The position numbers and the translations under genes were made by a program. Positions 43,286 to 55,178 of a stretch of DNA of 64,000 bases are shown here, piece by piece. Position 1 is the first letter of the stretch, and each line of letters opens with the position of its first letter. Below the pieces are notes generated by a model. That model searched no databases, had not been told where the DNA came from, and saw nothing but the letters and a program-made list of their open reading frames with translations. This stretch comes from Pinus tabuliformis (taxonomy: Eukaryota > Streptophyta > Pinopsida > Pinales > Pinaceae), in the NCBI GenBank assembly GCA_031772625.1, contig CM062814.1:825724757-825788756 (forward strand), given 5' to 3'.

Positions 43286-44578
43286 GTCTCCCCCGGCAAA
43301 ATGTTGCTTGTCCTCAAGCAACTGAAGTGACGGATGCTGCAAAATTTTCTCACTCTCCCAAGTGGCATCCTCATCCAATAAATTCTTCCACCTCACCAAG
43401 AATACCCGAACCGTCCTACTCTGTAGCTGCCTCTCCCTGGTATCAATAATAGCCTCTGGCTGCAACACCAAATGCCCCTCATCATCCGTGGGTGGTAGCT
43501 CATCTGTCATTGTCACATGCTGTCCCAACGCCTTCTTCAGGCATGATACGTGGAAAACGTTATGAATCTTGCTGCCTTGGGGCAGCTCCAACTCATATGC
43601 TACCTGTCCAATCCTGCGTATCACCCTATATGGCCCATAAAAGCGGGGCTTGAGCTTTTCAGCCCCCTTCTGCTTCAGTGACAACTGTCGGTATGGCTGT
43701 AATCGTAGGTAGACCAAGTCTCCTACCTCAAACTGTCTCTCCACCCGACCCCTGTCAGCATACAGCTTCTGCTGGTTCTGCGTTGTAGCCATGTTATCCT
43801 TGAGAGCTCGGAGAATATCCTGACTCTCTTGGATCCAAATCTTGGCTCTCGAAGCCTTGCTAGCACCAAACATCACGTCAGCAAAAGATAAAGGATGATA
43901 TCCATACAAAGCATAGAATGGTGACATACCGATGGACATGTGATGTGTAGTGTTGTAGCAGTACTCCCCCAGATGCAGCCACTTCAGCCATGCTCGCTGC
44001 TGCCCACTGACATAGTTACGCAAGTAGCCCTCCAACCACTTGTTAACTATCTCTGTCTGCCCATCCGTCTGTGGGTGATAACTAGTACTCGGTGTCAACT
44101 CCGTCCCCACCAACCGGAAAAGCTCCTGCCAAAATCCGCCCATGAAACGGTTGTCCCTGTCACTGGTGATGGTCTTGGGAAGACCATGTAACCTGAAAAT
44201 CTCTCTGAAGAACAGCTCGGCCACCTACGCTGCTGTGTAGTGTGCAGATATGGCGAAAAAGTGTGAGTACTTTGTCAGCCGATCAACGATAACAAAGATG
44301 CAATCCTTGCCCTGTACCATGGGCAACCTTGTGATGAAGTCCATCGAAATACACTCCCATTTCCCCTCCAGAATGGGAAGAGGCTGCAATAGTCCTGCTG
44401 GATGGTTCATCTCCCCCTTGTTCCTCTAGCAAACATCGCACTCTCGGACATGCTGAAATATGTCCTCCTTGAGGCCCTTCCATGAGAACCTCTCTCTAAT
44501 GGCCCTGTAGGTTTTGGTAAACCCCTGATGACCTACCAATGGTGAATCATGTGACGCCTGAAGTATCTTCTTCTTGCG
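43268..44578 (-). pseudogene. gypsy integrase with chromodomain, chromovirus G1
   Basis: The H2C2 zinc region is interrupted by TAG at 44426 in C-Q-R-N-K. The first catalytic Asp is in [15 protein letters not shown] at 44225 precedes VAELFFREIFRLHGLP. The core has [13 protein letters not shown] and QTDGQTEIVNKWLE, completing D, D, E. The C-terminal part has FHVSCLKKALG, then the chromodomain VRVFLVRWKNLLDEDATW. The chromodomain would guide insertion to modified histones. The reading frame runs past the polypurine region into the LTR and stops at 43268. Confidence 0.93.
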
Positions 44579-45100
44579 CTAAGACCCCTTAGTCAAGAAG
44601 ATTCGGTCCCTGTAGTAGATGATCTCATCAACCACCCTGTACCTCTCATCCGCCACCTGCCCATCCAGAACCTCACATGCAAATCTGTCCTTGGAGTACT
44701 CCACTAAGAGTCGAGCCTTCCAGTCTGCGTCCAAGCTCATAAGAGACAACGTGGCTGGCCTTCGTGAAAGGGCATCTGCTACCACGTTGTTCTTACCCTT
44801 GACATACTCAATGTCAAAGTCATATGCTTGGATCTTGCTGATCCACTTCTGTTGCCTCTCCTGTAGCTGCTTCTGCTCCAAAAAGAACTTGAGGCTGTTG
44901 TGATCAGTCCTCACCTTGAACCTGTTACCCACCAAATATTGCCGGTACTTAGCCAATGCATGCATGATGGCCAGCATCTCCTTGTCGTATATAGAATACA
45001 ACCTCTCGTGCGGAAGGAGCTTCCGGCTCTCAAAGGCTATAGGGTGACCTCCCTGCATCAACACTGCGTCAATCCCCTCTCCCGACGCATCACACTCCAA
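44579..45100 (-). pseudogene. gypsy RNase H, chromovirus G1
   Basis: Open frame of 173 residues: ECDASGEGIDAVLMQ, AFESRKLLPHERLYSIYDKE, KFRVRTDHNSLKFFLEQK and YVKGKNNVVADALSRRP. These are the standard gypsy RNase H motifs in order. It ends near the integrase zinc region at a stop (44579). Confidence 0.93.
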
Positions 45101-46093
45101 AACAAATGGCTACGTAAAATCTGGCAACGCAAGCACTGGGCAGCTGCTCATAACCTCCTTGAGCCTGTCAAAGGCTTGCTACGCTGTATCCGACCAACTG
45201 AATGCCCCCTTCCTCGTCAAATCTATCAGGGGTGCAACAAGCTGTGAGAAACCCTTGACGAACTTTCGGTAGTAAGTACAAATGCCAATGAATCCTCGAA
45301 GTTCCGTCACGTTTCTCGGCTCCGACCAATCTCTAATGGCCCTGATCTTCTCCTCGTGGACCCTCACTCTGTCCACTCCTATGATGTGTCCCAAGTATAA
45401 CATCTCCGTCAACCCGAACTCACATTTGGAGAGCTTGGCATAGAACTGTTGCTCCTCCAAGATGCGCAATACTGTCTCAATGTGCTGGAGATGCTCCTCC
45501 CAAGTCCTGTTGTAAATGAGGATATCATCAAAGAACACCAACACAAACTTCCTTAAGTGACTGCGGAAGATGTGATTCATGCAAGACTGAAATGTAGCTG
45601 GGGAGTTGGTCAGCCCGAAGGGCATCACCAAAAACTCAAAGTGCCCATAGTGACACCTGAAGGCAGTCTTGGGAATGCCCTGCTCCCTCATGTGAATCTG
45701 ATGGTACCCAGATCTCAAATCAATCTTTGAGAAGAACCATGCTCCTCTCAACTCATCCATCAACTCATCGATCCTGGGTATGGGGTATTCATTCTTCAGG
45801 GTCTTCTTGTTCAAGACCCTGTAGTCAATGCACATCCTCAATGTGTCGTCCTTCTTCTTCACCAACACCACGGAAAAAGCAAAAGGACTCGTGCTCGACC
45901 GAATGTGCCCAAGAGCCAGCAACTCCTAAATGGCCCGATCAATCTCATCCCGATAGGCCTTGGGATGCCTATAGGGGGTAGTAATCACTGCCTATATGCC
46001 CTGCTCAAGCTCAATGGTGTGCTCAAACCCCCGGTCTGATGGTTGTCCCGGTGGAATCTCCCTAAACACTGTGGCATACTGGTCAAGGATGGC
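45101..46093 (-). pseudogene. gypsy reverse transcriptase, chromovirus G1
   Basis: Frame 45922-45179 holds [54 protein letters not shown] and [20 protein letters not shown]. The active site is in [20 protein letters not shown] and [13 protein letters not shown] follow. Upstream, TAG codons at 45992 and near 45926 break the link to the protease. The second chromovirus has Gln at the site matching 45992. Confidence 0.93.
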
Positions 46094-46900
46094 CTATATC
46101 TCTGGGTGCACCGTCTGCCCTGTAGTCCCTGCCTCTGATGCACGCAGCTCCACTGCCCACTCTATGTCTCCCTTCCGGAACACTGCCTCCATCCGATGAG
46201 TTGAAACAGTCTGAGGCGGGCATGTGTGTTGTCCCCGTATCTTCTCATGCCTCCCTATCTTCTCATCATCCCACTCCATCTCTAGGGCCTTCCAATCTGT
46301 AGTGACCTTCCCTAGAGTGATGAACCACTGAACACCCAGTACTATGTTGGTGTCCGGAATATTGACCACGAAGAAGTGGTCAGTCAGTGTGTAGGTGCCC
46401 ATTGTCACTGATAACTCTGGAACATAATGAGCACACAGCATGGTCTGATCTCTTGGGACCAAAACTGAAAATCCATCGAAGCTCTCTGTCGGTATATCTC
46501 TCCGCTCAACCATCTGTGCATCGATGAAGTTGTGGGTGGCCCCACTGTCAACCAAAACTGATACTCCCTGGCCACGTAATGTCCCCCGTACGCGCAACGT
46601 CAAATACTTGGGAACTCCTCGCAATGCTGCAAAGGCTCCTCCGGTAGGTGCAAAAGCTACACCACCTACTGCTGCTAGTGGAGGCGATAAGGGACCCTGC
46701 ATGGCATGACTATCTCCTACCTCCACATCATCCTCCTCATCCTCTTCCCCGCTGCTCTCGGAAAAGACCTCAATAAAATGTGCTTTGCCAGCAGCACATC
46801 TATGTCCCGGTGCCCACAGCTCCTGACAGGTGAAGCACAACCGCTTCTTCTTCAACTCCCTCCTAGCATCATCATCAATCTATACCCGTCCTGGATTCCC
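46094..46900 (-). pseudogene. gypsy Gag zinc knuckle and protease, chromovirus G1
   Basis: A zinc-knuckle-like CFTCQELWAPGHRC opens the frame. An acidic stretch (SSGEEDEEDDVEVGD) follows. The aspartic protease has VSVLVDSGATHNFID and TNIVLGVQWFITLG. A TAG at 46094 stops the frame at HPEI, where the relative at 57400 reads Gln. Confidence 0.92.
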
Positions 46901-48067
46901 CTTCGGAGGCGGAATCCTCACATCCTTCCCCTTACGCTGAAAAGCCTGTCGCTGGGGTAAGGTGTCCGAGTCCTGGGTAAGACATCCTGTAAGTCCCGGG
47001 TCCTGCTAATAGCATCCTGAAGGGTGGTTGGTCTAGCGGATCTGACTAGACCCCGAAGTGGCTTTGCTAACCCCTCAACATACATGTAGATTCTCTGTGT
47101 CGTGGATAGATCTGGCACCATCACTGAAACCCTCAAAAAGTCCGCAATGTAGGTCTCTAGGCTCCCTATTTGTTTGAGCCTCGTCAGCTCAACAAAGTGT
47201 TGTTCCGGATCCCTCCGGTCAAACCTCTCAATCAATCTCCTGGTGAACTCGACGTATGTCGTCACTGTGGAATGCCCAAGTGTAACCATCCCATGGAACC
47301 ACCAATCCTGGGCCTCACCATCCAAATGTAATGTCGCCACCTTGATGGCCTCTGTCTCCGACATCTAGTTAAGCTGGAAATAGATGTCCAGCTTCTCCAC
47401 CCAAGACCTTGCCGAACTGTTTGATGAGCCATCAAACGTAGGCAAGTGAAATCTACTCGCGGTGGGTGTCTCCATCATAATAATGTCAGTATCCTCTGTG
47501 ATGGTCGCGGGGTCTACTATCCCGCTGGAGCTGAACAAAGTCTCTGAATGAGAGAGCATCCCTGAACTCCTGCCCATAGGCCTGGAAATCCGCAAAATAA
47601 TCGCCCATATGACCGGGCTCTGTCTCCTGCTGTGCTCCAGCCCCCATATCTGCTCCTAGGAAAGTGGGCATGGTAGAGCGTATAGCGGCATGTGAGGCCA
47701 CTTGTTGAGTAGTATCACGCTGAGTGGCACCCTGCTCTGGCAAATGGTGAGATGCACCCAATCCCTCTCCAACCTGGAAAACTCGTGGGCTCTCACGCTG
47801 TCTAGCCTCCACTGCCGTGAATCTCTGCCCCATCACCTCGATCTGCCTCGACAGATCCTGCACTGATTTGAGGAGCATGTCCACAAATTTCTTCCCGTCA
47901 TCATCTGCCATTGGATTCTCCTGCTCTGCATCCACCACAGGCTCCTCCTGTCCTGCATCCACCACAAGAACACAGTGTCTCTCTCCGTAGGTGTTCTCCA
48001 ACCTACGCCCAGCGTCTCTGTATCTCCTACCTCTATAACAGATGTAGGGCTTTTCCCCCAGTGTCAT
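46901..48067 (-). pseudogene. gypsy Gag, chromovirus G1
   Basis: The N-terminal part (48067-47486) has DDDGKKFVDMLLKSVQDLSRQIE, probably a helical segment. A frameshift near 47560 leads to FHLPTFDGSSNSSARSWVEKLD. A TAG in 47365-47367 follows, then EAIKVATLHLDGEAQDWWF and FDRRDPEQHFVELTRLKQIG of the retrotrans_gag domain (47364-46918). The order fits chromovirus Gag; at least two breaks. Confidence 0.9.
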
Positions 48068-48101
48068 AGATTGCTAGCTCCACAGGCTATGCCAGATCTA
48101 T

Positions 48102-48113
48102 GCTCTGATACCA
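48102..48113 (-). other. Primer binding site of chromovirus G1
   Basis: The minus strand reads TGGTATCAGAGC, one base from the LTR. Confidence 0.92.
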
Positions 48114-48114
48114 C

Positions 48115-49301
48115 TGTAATATCCCGTTTCAGAGATTTTCCCCAAAACCCCAATAAACTCCAACCAAATACACACATATAATATAATAACCAGGAAACTC
48201 AAAATGATAAAAATAACAGTGGTGTAACTTATAATAATATAAGCATGAAATATAAGCAGATCCTCGAGAAATGCAGAGAGAAATGCTAAGCCATTTTATT
48301 ATACTGAGTAATGGAATGAGTACAGGAGGTGATCAGAAGGATGGCACCTCCACTTGCACTAGGCAAGTGAAGAAATACACCCAAAATAACAAAGGAATGG
48401 CCTCTGCGTGGATGTTGCTGGGAAACTGTCGTGCTGCTGCTACTGCTAGAAATCAAATGAGGATTTGGGGTTGTTCCCCTCAGAAAATGTTGAAACTCTG
48501 GAATCCGCCCCTACTCATAAAACCCAGAAAAACCCAGAAATCTTTTCTGAAATGGCAAACCCCCGAAAATCGCCCACTTGGGGAATCATGCAATCCCTCA
48601 AGGCCCTGCGCTGCCACTGAGTAGAATCCTCCAAAATACTGCCTGAAACTCTGCCAAACCCCTCCAATATGCAAGAGTTGATCCCTTGCTCAATATCCCA
48701 GCTCAACTCCTCCACAAATCCTCAACCTGGAACTACTCCCAAAAGAATTGCGTCCCTCTCTCTCAAGACTGCGCAGTCTCCCAATGCTCAGCTCCACCTC
48801 AATGCCAAAGATCAAAACTACTGCAAAAAGACTGTTGAAAATACCTTGCCGAGTAGGCACTTGAAGTCCCCCGAGGCTAAGGGTGAGATCTCCAAACGGA
48901 GACACTCAATGCACTAAACAATGCTGTAGACTAACTAAACAGCCAGCGTGCTCTAAGTCGAAGTGACTAGCTCAAATGCACATAATCGAATGACAAACTG
49001 AGGGGGCTCCTCTCTCCTTTATAGCATTGGCCTCTCCCAATCCCAAGGCTCACCTCCTCCAACGTAATCCCCTCTTGCCACGTGTTCCCTTTCCATCTGC
49101 GCGGTCCCTCCAAGTGTCTGCGTGGTCCTTTGGCCCCCTTGGCTCCCCTTTAAGTCACAACGTTGTGCTACTAAGAAGTGACTTTTTATTCTAAAAGTGA
49201 GTTATGTCCCATTTTCCTCACCTTTTTATTTATAACTATAGAAAGCAGAATTGAGCAAAATCGAATATTCTAATTAGCCATGGCTAATTAGGAATATTAC
49301 A
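48115..49301 (-). repeat. 5' LTR of chromovirus G1 (1187 bp)
   Basis: Counterpart of 42083-43285, followed by GTCTA. Confidence 0.95.
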
Positions 49302-49958
49302 GTCTATCTGTGTTTTGAAGTTCTCTTTATTGTACAATTTACATATTATTGATCCTCAACATTGTCATCCCTAATTACCCTTTTCTTACACTATTTTCTT
49401 ACCTATTATACTCTTTTTGCCTTCAAAAACTATAATATTTTTCCTCAATACCCATAAATAGTGTGACCAGGTACTATTTGCTTAATTTCTTAAAATCCTA
49501 TGTTTTTAACTAGACTAAAGTGTATTTTGCGGTTATTTTACTAATGATGGACTCTTGGTTCATTTTCAAAATCAATAGAAGTGTTTTGGTACTAGTGAAA
49601 CCATGGACAATTGTTTACACATTCGTGGCCATCCATGCAAATGGATCACTCTTCAAGATTGTCAAGTACTCAACAAAGTGGCAACTACCCGTCTAGAGCG
49701 CATTTGCATCCTTTTTGGCGAGTTCAAAGTCAAAACAGAGCATCGATGGTTCTATGATATACTCATCCATAACAAAACCCTATTTTTTATCACAGTTACA
49801 GCATGCTTAGGATCTGATCGGCTGCATCATGTCTGCCATAAGCTTGGCAAGGTTCACAGAGATGGAGATCTTCTAGTTCCCGTTTCGACTATTACAAGGC
49901 ACTTTGCCCTCAGTTCCAGGGACTAGGTCTTATCTTTGTGTCACAGCCTTTCCAAGGC
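49302..49958. other. Host stretch between the two chromoviruses
   Basis: No family recognised. A plus-strand open stretch (49603-49926, 107 codons) has no known motif and may be chance or a decayed gene. Confidence 0.45.
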
Positions 49959-51246
49959 TATAATGTTCCAAAATAGGAAAAACAGTGATATGCAAGCAAA
50001 CAACAACTTTTTTACCACATAAATTTTAAAATAATTAGAACACGCCCATAACAATCAGAAATACGGAAGCAGCGGAACCATTTTATTATAAAATGGTGCA
50101 AGATTAAAAAATGTGGAAGGAATGCACCTGGGCTTGCCTCAAAGGCAAGCGGAGCAAAGCCTAGGTGAAGCAATGATAACCAAGAGCTACAATCGACTGA
50201 CCAACTGCTGCATTCAGCAATCCCCAGCAATTTTGCACTATCTGTTGCAAAGATATGGATAAAAACCCCACCTCCGATGCTCAGAAAATTCTGCAAAATT
50301 TTCTAGGCTCCTCAGGCAAAACCCACAAAAACCCAAAATGGTTTAGCCTAGTTTTGACCTTTCAAAATCGACCCCCAAAAAGCCCTACACCCTCCAAAAC
50401 TGTTGAAGCACATTGCCTGCCAATACACCAGCGTAATCCTCCTCAAATACTCAGGAAAGTAGCAATCCCCTCCCCTAATGCTTTCCTTATTTCTCCCGAC
50501 AAGGATCAGCCTCAATGGTTGAGTCTCCACCTCCCACGTATGCCCAATCTCTTCCTTCTGCGCTGGCCCAGGAAGTGTGAAATCCCCACTAAATGATAGC
50601 TCTCTTCTCCAGCCCAAAAACTCACCCAAATGGCAACAAATCACCAGAGCTTATCTTCCGGAATTTCTCCCGAGAAAGGCTCCCCTGAAGAATGCAAAGA
50701 TCTCAACCCAGTCTCTCCCACTGCATCCTCCAGAAATATGCACCACCTGGAGACACTGAATACAAATGTTGGAAACCACACTGAAAATCACCTCTGGAAG
50801 ATTATGGATGAACCTCTCTAGGGTGGCACTCGAAGTCCCCCGAAGAAAGGGTGAGTTCTCCGCTTGGAAAACTCTTGCTAAACAACAAGTGACCCGGCTA
50901 AGCAGCTTGAGCAACTAAGAATAAATTCGATATGCCAAAGATGGTGAAATGAGGTGTTGCCTTCCTTTTATAGATTTCGTGGAGCCTTTTTCCCTCCATT
51001 TTCCCTCCTTCGTGGGCCCCTCATTAAGCCTTTGATTCTCCCTCTCATGTAATTCGAACTATTGGCTTAGGGAGTGCATATTTTCCTTGTGTGGGTGGCC
51101 CCCACATGTTATTAACAAAACCAAAATAACTTACTTCTAACTCCTAAGTCTTCTAATAAAATCAAATGGGCCCCATCTCCTCCAAAATTGGCCCCAAAAT
51201 GTAGAAATTAATCATGTTCCAAAATAATTTAGGAAAGGACATTATA
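49959..51246 (-). repeat. 3' LTR of chromovirus G2 (1288 bp)
   Basis: Starts TATAATGTTCC (an ancestral TGTAATG is likely) and ends GGACATTATA on the plus strand. Closely matches 59340-60613. Confidence 0.93.
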
Positions 51247-52095
51247 GTGTTCCCCTCCCAAATGTTGTTTGTCCCCAAGCAACTTCAATGTTGGATGCTC
51301 AAGTATATGCTCACCCTCCCAAGTAGCATCCTCATCTGGCAAGCTCTTCCAACGCACCAAGTATTCTCTGATTATCTTGCTCCTGAGCTTCCTTTCCCTG
51401 GTCTCCAAGATGGCTTCCAGTTCCAAAACCAGATGCCCCTCATCATCAAGTGGAGGCAACTCCACAGCTGTTGTAACTTGTTGCCCCAACACCCTCTTGA
51501 GGCATGAAACATGGAAAATATTGTGGATCTTGCTCCCTAGCGGTAGCTCCAACTCATAAGCTACCTCTCCAACCCTCCTGATCACCCTGTAGGGCCCATA
51601 AAATCGTGGTTGCAGCTTTTTGGCCCCCTTCTGTTTCAGAGTGGACTATCAGTACAGCTGCAATCGAAGGTACACCAAGTCCCCCTTCCTCAAAATGCCT
51701 CTCAACAGATGTTTGTCAGCTTATATCTTCTGCTAATTCTGAGTTGTCTGCAAATTATCCTTGAGAGCCTTGAGGATGTCTTGGCTCTCTAGGATCCAAT
51801 CTTTGGCCTTTGGGCCCCAGCTGTCTCCAAAAACAATGTCAGCAAAAGATAAAGCATCATAACCATATAGAGCACGAAAAGGAGTCATACCAATGGACAT
51901 ATGATGTGTAGTGTTGTAGCAGTACTCTCCCAAGTGCAGCCATTGAATCCATGCCCTTTGCTGCCATGTCACATAGTTCCTGAGATAACCCTCTAGCCAT
52001 TTGTTTACCTTCTCTGTCTCGTCGTCGGTCTGTGGATGGTAACTGGTGCTCGGGGTGAGCTCGATGCCTACTAGCCTGAAAAGCTCCTTCCAGAA
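51229..52095 (-). pseudogene. gypsy integrase C-terminal half and chromodomain, chromovirus G2
   Basis: Part 52095-51733 has HPQTDDETEKVNKWLEGYL (catalytic Glu region), WLHLGEYCYNTTHHMS and ALYGYDALSFAD. Part 51585-51229 has HNIFHVSCLKRVLG and the chromodomain IREYLVRWKSLPDEDATW. The segment between them is frameshifted. At 52095 the sequence is cut by element D and continues at 55398. Confidence 0.92.
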
Positions 52096-52316
52096 TGTTA
52101 TGTAAAAAATTAGTTAATTTTAGGTTTATTATTTAATTTTAGGTTAATTAGACGAAAGGGCACAATCATAAGATCATGCCCTTTCCCCAAAGGGTGCCCA
52201 TGGCGGTATATAAGCCAGGAAACCCCATTGTAAACAGCATCATCTGTCTATTCATTTATTAATAAAATATATATATATATATATATTTTCTGTGTATCGA
52301 GAAGTTTTACGCTCCA
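52096..52316 (+). repeat. 5' LTR of element D (221 bp)
   Basis: TGTTATGTAAAA to TACGCTCCA. It contains a TATA box (tatataag, 52207-52214) and AATAAA at 52261-52266 followed by a TA microsatellite. Confidence 0.95.
52207..52214 (+). promoter_or_regulatory. TATA box of element D
   Basis: tatataag, about 55 bases before AATAAA. The matching site in the 3' LTR is 55290-55297. Confidence 0.65.
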
Positions 52317-52329
52317 TTGGTATCAGAGC
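52317..52329 (+). other. Primer binding site of element D
   Basis: TTGGTATCAGAGC directly after the LTR. Confidence 0.92.
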
Positions 52330-53035
52330 GAGTTCACTCCTCGGGCACTAATTGTCTGCTGCCATCAATTTCCTTCTGCTGCCACGATTCCTTCATTCAT
52401 TTCATTCCACTGTCTGACTGTGCAACCACGCCAATCTTCCCATCGTCTGCTGCCCACCGCATCTGCACTTCGTTATTGCTCGTTCGACTGTTATTCCCTA
52501 TCCGCTAGCCACTACCAGCACGATTCCGCTATCTGCTGCTTCCAGCCGCCAGGTATCCATAAGTCTGCAACGCCTCATCGCCTGTACGCTGCCCTCTGCG
52601 CTACTACACTTACAGTCAAACCCGCCACTGCCCCCATCCGCTGTACGTCGAACCTTCTGCGGTGATATCTGTGGGTTCCATTGCGGTGAGTCGACAGTGT
52701 TTGTTCATCGCGGTAAGATCGATCGTGTTATCTGCTCGAAGCGTTGGTCAACCCGAGCGTGACTTTCCGGTTGGACGCGACTATCCATAGAATACACACA
52801 CACACACACACACATATGTATATTATAATTTAATTATAAGTTATATAATATATAACTTTAATTTAGTTATAAGTTTCATATATATATAACGTTAATTAAA
52901 TAAATTTATTTTAATTAAAAAAAAAACACTTATGTCATATAATTAAATTAATTAATTTAATTTAATTATTTAAAAAAAAAAAAAAAAAAAAAAATTTAAG
53001 CTGGCAGATAAATACACCCCCCACAAACTCGCTCA
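52330..53035 (+). other. Leader of element D
   Basis: Non-coding. It holds a CA microsatellite (52794-52814) and a poly(A) run (52973-52994) in very AT-rich DNA. No gene is seen. Confidence 0.6.
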
Positions 53036-53443
53036 ATGTCGACAATGACAATGGCGGATTTCCAAAAAAAATTGGTTGATGCGGAGCATAAGATAAATAA
53101 CAACCACGACGAGGTCAGAAAAAGATTAGATGAATTCCAAATCAAGCTTGAGGGGCAGGTTGACGATATCAAAAATCAGGCTGACAAAATAAAAAATCTT
53201 CAAGATACAACAAATCGAATAGAAATAAAGATGGAAAATCAACATGTCCAAACAGAAGTAGACATCAGAGATGCCTTAACAATGCTAAAACTTCTGTGTA
53301 AAAAGGCGAACTGGACACCCGAACAACTACTAAAAGAAAATGAAGAGAATCAAGAACCCATCTCATTAGATTCAGCAAAGTCAACAGACTCTCATGAAAA
53401 AGTTGAATCCCCAAAAAATCAGCGACACCCCACCAAAAAGTGA
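53036..53443 (+). pseudogene. N-terminal coiled-coil part of element D Gag
   Basis: Open frame of 135 residues, MSTMTMADFQKKLVDAEHK..., rich in Lys, Glu, Asp, Asn and Gln with heptad-like spacing (VDDIKNQADKIKNLQD). It was probably the coiled-coil N-terminus of Gag. It stops at 53441-53443 and overlaps the next frame, which is -1 relative to it. No conserved enzyme motif. Confidence 0.7.
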
Positions 53444-54066
53444 GTAACGCAACCCTTACAAACAAGCAACTCTGGGATACCTTTACCAATCAACACCCCT
53501 TTTTCGCTCAACCATTAGCAACATACCAGCAAAGGGCAAAAGTCGAGATGCCTAAATTCGATGGAAACGAAAAAAACAATGTTGCATGGATAAATAAAAC
53601 AGAAGAATACTTTGAGATATATGACATCAATGACGATGACGAAAAGCTTAGGCACACATCTATGAAAATGGAAGGGGAAGCATATAATTGGTATATGTAG
53701 TGGAAAAAGACAACACACGTCATTAGCTGGAGAAAATTTAAGGATGCATTCTTTAAAAGATTCCAAGGTGTAAAAGAAAAAGAGTTCTTTTCAAAACTCA
53801 TCAAATTACGACAAAAAAGAAGCGTGGACGAATACACTCAAGAATGGGAGACCTTAGTAACACGAGTACCTGGGTTATCAGAATCTCGTCTAATTCAGTC
53901 ATACGTCTTGGGACTCAAAACCCATTTACAAGCAGGACTTGAGATGCATGACATTACATCAATAGAAGTAGCAAGATGAAAAGCAAAAACAGCCGAAAAG
54001 AAATCTTAACCAATATTTTGGTCAAAAGCGGAAAAAACATATTCAAGACGAAGGATACCTCAGTAT
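53440..54066 (+). pseudogene. Gag main domain, element D
   Basis: EMPKFDGNEKNNVAWINKTEEYFEIYDI is cut by a TAG at 53698 (likely W). RKFKDAFFKRFQ and KLIKLRQKRSVDEYTQEWE then show the retrotrans_gag domain. The frame breaks again near 53978 and 54009. Packaging protein; inactive here. Confidence 0.85.
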
Positions 54067-55101
54067 GTGGACTCAAATAATACGAGATATGTTCCACCAC
54101 ATCGTCGTGAAGATGAAAAATCTAATGTGGAAATGCAAAGGATAAATGAGGGTAAATGTAAACGTTGTCGTGAAAAGTGGGACCCCAAACATAGATGTAC
54201 TAAAGGAAAAGAACCAAAAAACCTATATAATTGTGAAGCAACCAATGATTCAAACAGTGAAGATGCCCCAGAATTCTCACCAGAATTAGATGACGGGAGT
54301 ATTCCGCAATTGTCATTATTAGCGATGACAGGTATATCACAACCCCAGACCTTAAGGTTAAAAGGACACATAAAGAAGAACAACGTAGTGGTTCTCATTG
54401 ACTCTGGAAGCACACACAATTTTTTAGATGCAACCGTGGCAAAGAGACTCAATATCTTTTCATTTCCCTTACCAAACATGAAAATGATGGTAGCTAACGG
54501 TAAGAAGATTGAAAAGGTGGGGAAATGCCATAAGGTCAATTTGCAGATTCAAGACTTTAATCTAGAGTCTCCGTTCTTCACGGTACTGTTAGGAGTAGAT
54601 GTAGTCTTAGGTATCCAATGGCTACGAATTTTAGGTACTTATGCCGCCAACCATCAAGTACAATTTATAAAATTCAAATGGGGAGGTCAGAAGTACAAAC
54701 TACATGGATTCCAAGCACCAGAAAATCAAGTTGTATCATCATCTCAGATGATGAAGCTGAGTCGAAAAGGAGCACCTGCTTATGTAGTACAATGTCACCA
54801 ATTAGAAATGTTATCTGCAAATATGACCAGCGAAGAGTCACCAGAGATACAAGATTTAATTCAGAAGCATGAAAAAGTATTTCAAGACCTACCTATGGAG
54901 ATGCCACCTAATAGGGAAATTAAGCATACAATAGAAGTCAAGGCAAGGTCAGACCCTGTCAACATCAAGCCATACCAATATCCACATCACCAAAAAACGG
55001 AACTTGAGAGATTAATCCAAGACCTTTTAAAGTGTGATACCTTGATCATCTTGGAATATCTGATCAAGTGGAAGGACTTACCCGAAGAAGACGCTTTCTA
55101 G
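54067..55101 (+). pseudogene. Zinc knuckle, protease and RT-start fused to a chromodomain, element D
   Basis: A 344-residue open frame with CKRCREKWDPKHRCTKG, then VVLIDSGSTHNFLDA and VDVVLGIQWLRILG (protease). QDLPMEMPPNREIKHTIEV and NIKPYQYPHHQKTELERLI are the start of RT. At about 55040 it switches without a stop to a chromodomain-like end, ILEYLIKWKDLPEEDAF. About 2.5-3 kb of pol is missing from the middle. It stops at 55099-55101 where the usual Trp codon is TAG. Confidence 0.93.
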
Positions 55102-55164
55102 GAGTATGAATCATTCTTCAACAACATCCATCGTTACTTATGCTTTGAGGACAAAGCATTCTTT

Positions 55165-55178
55165 TGAGAGGAAGGCAA
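55165..55178 (+). other. Polypurine tract of element D
   Basis: gagaggaaggcaa next to the 3' LTR. Confidence 0.75.

Larger units (their letters stand above)
42083..49301 (-). mobile_element. Complete Ty3/gypsy chromovirus (element G1), target duplication GTCTA
   Basis: LTRs 42083-43285 and 48115-49301 are flanked by GTCTA (42078-42082, 49302-49306). On the minus strand the primer site is followed by gag, protease, RT, RNase H, integrase and a C-terminal chromodomain, then a purine-rich tract. The order PR-RT-RH-INT is Ty3/gypsy, and the chromodomain defines a chromovirus. Several glutamine-to-TAG changes inactivate it. Confidence 0.96.

Noticed and set aside
47486-48067. Gag N-terminal frame of chromovirus G1 as an independent gene
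   Set aside because: It starts just after the primer site and its relative in G2 occupies the same position, so it is the Gag N-terminus.
49603-49926. 107-codon plus-strand frame as a host gene
   Set aside because: No start context, splice sites or recognisable domain. It was left as unassigned host sequence.
53036-53443. Separate host gene coding a small coiled-coil protein
   Set aside because: It follows the leader of an LTR element and directly precedes its Gag domain, so it is better read as the Gag N-terminus.
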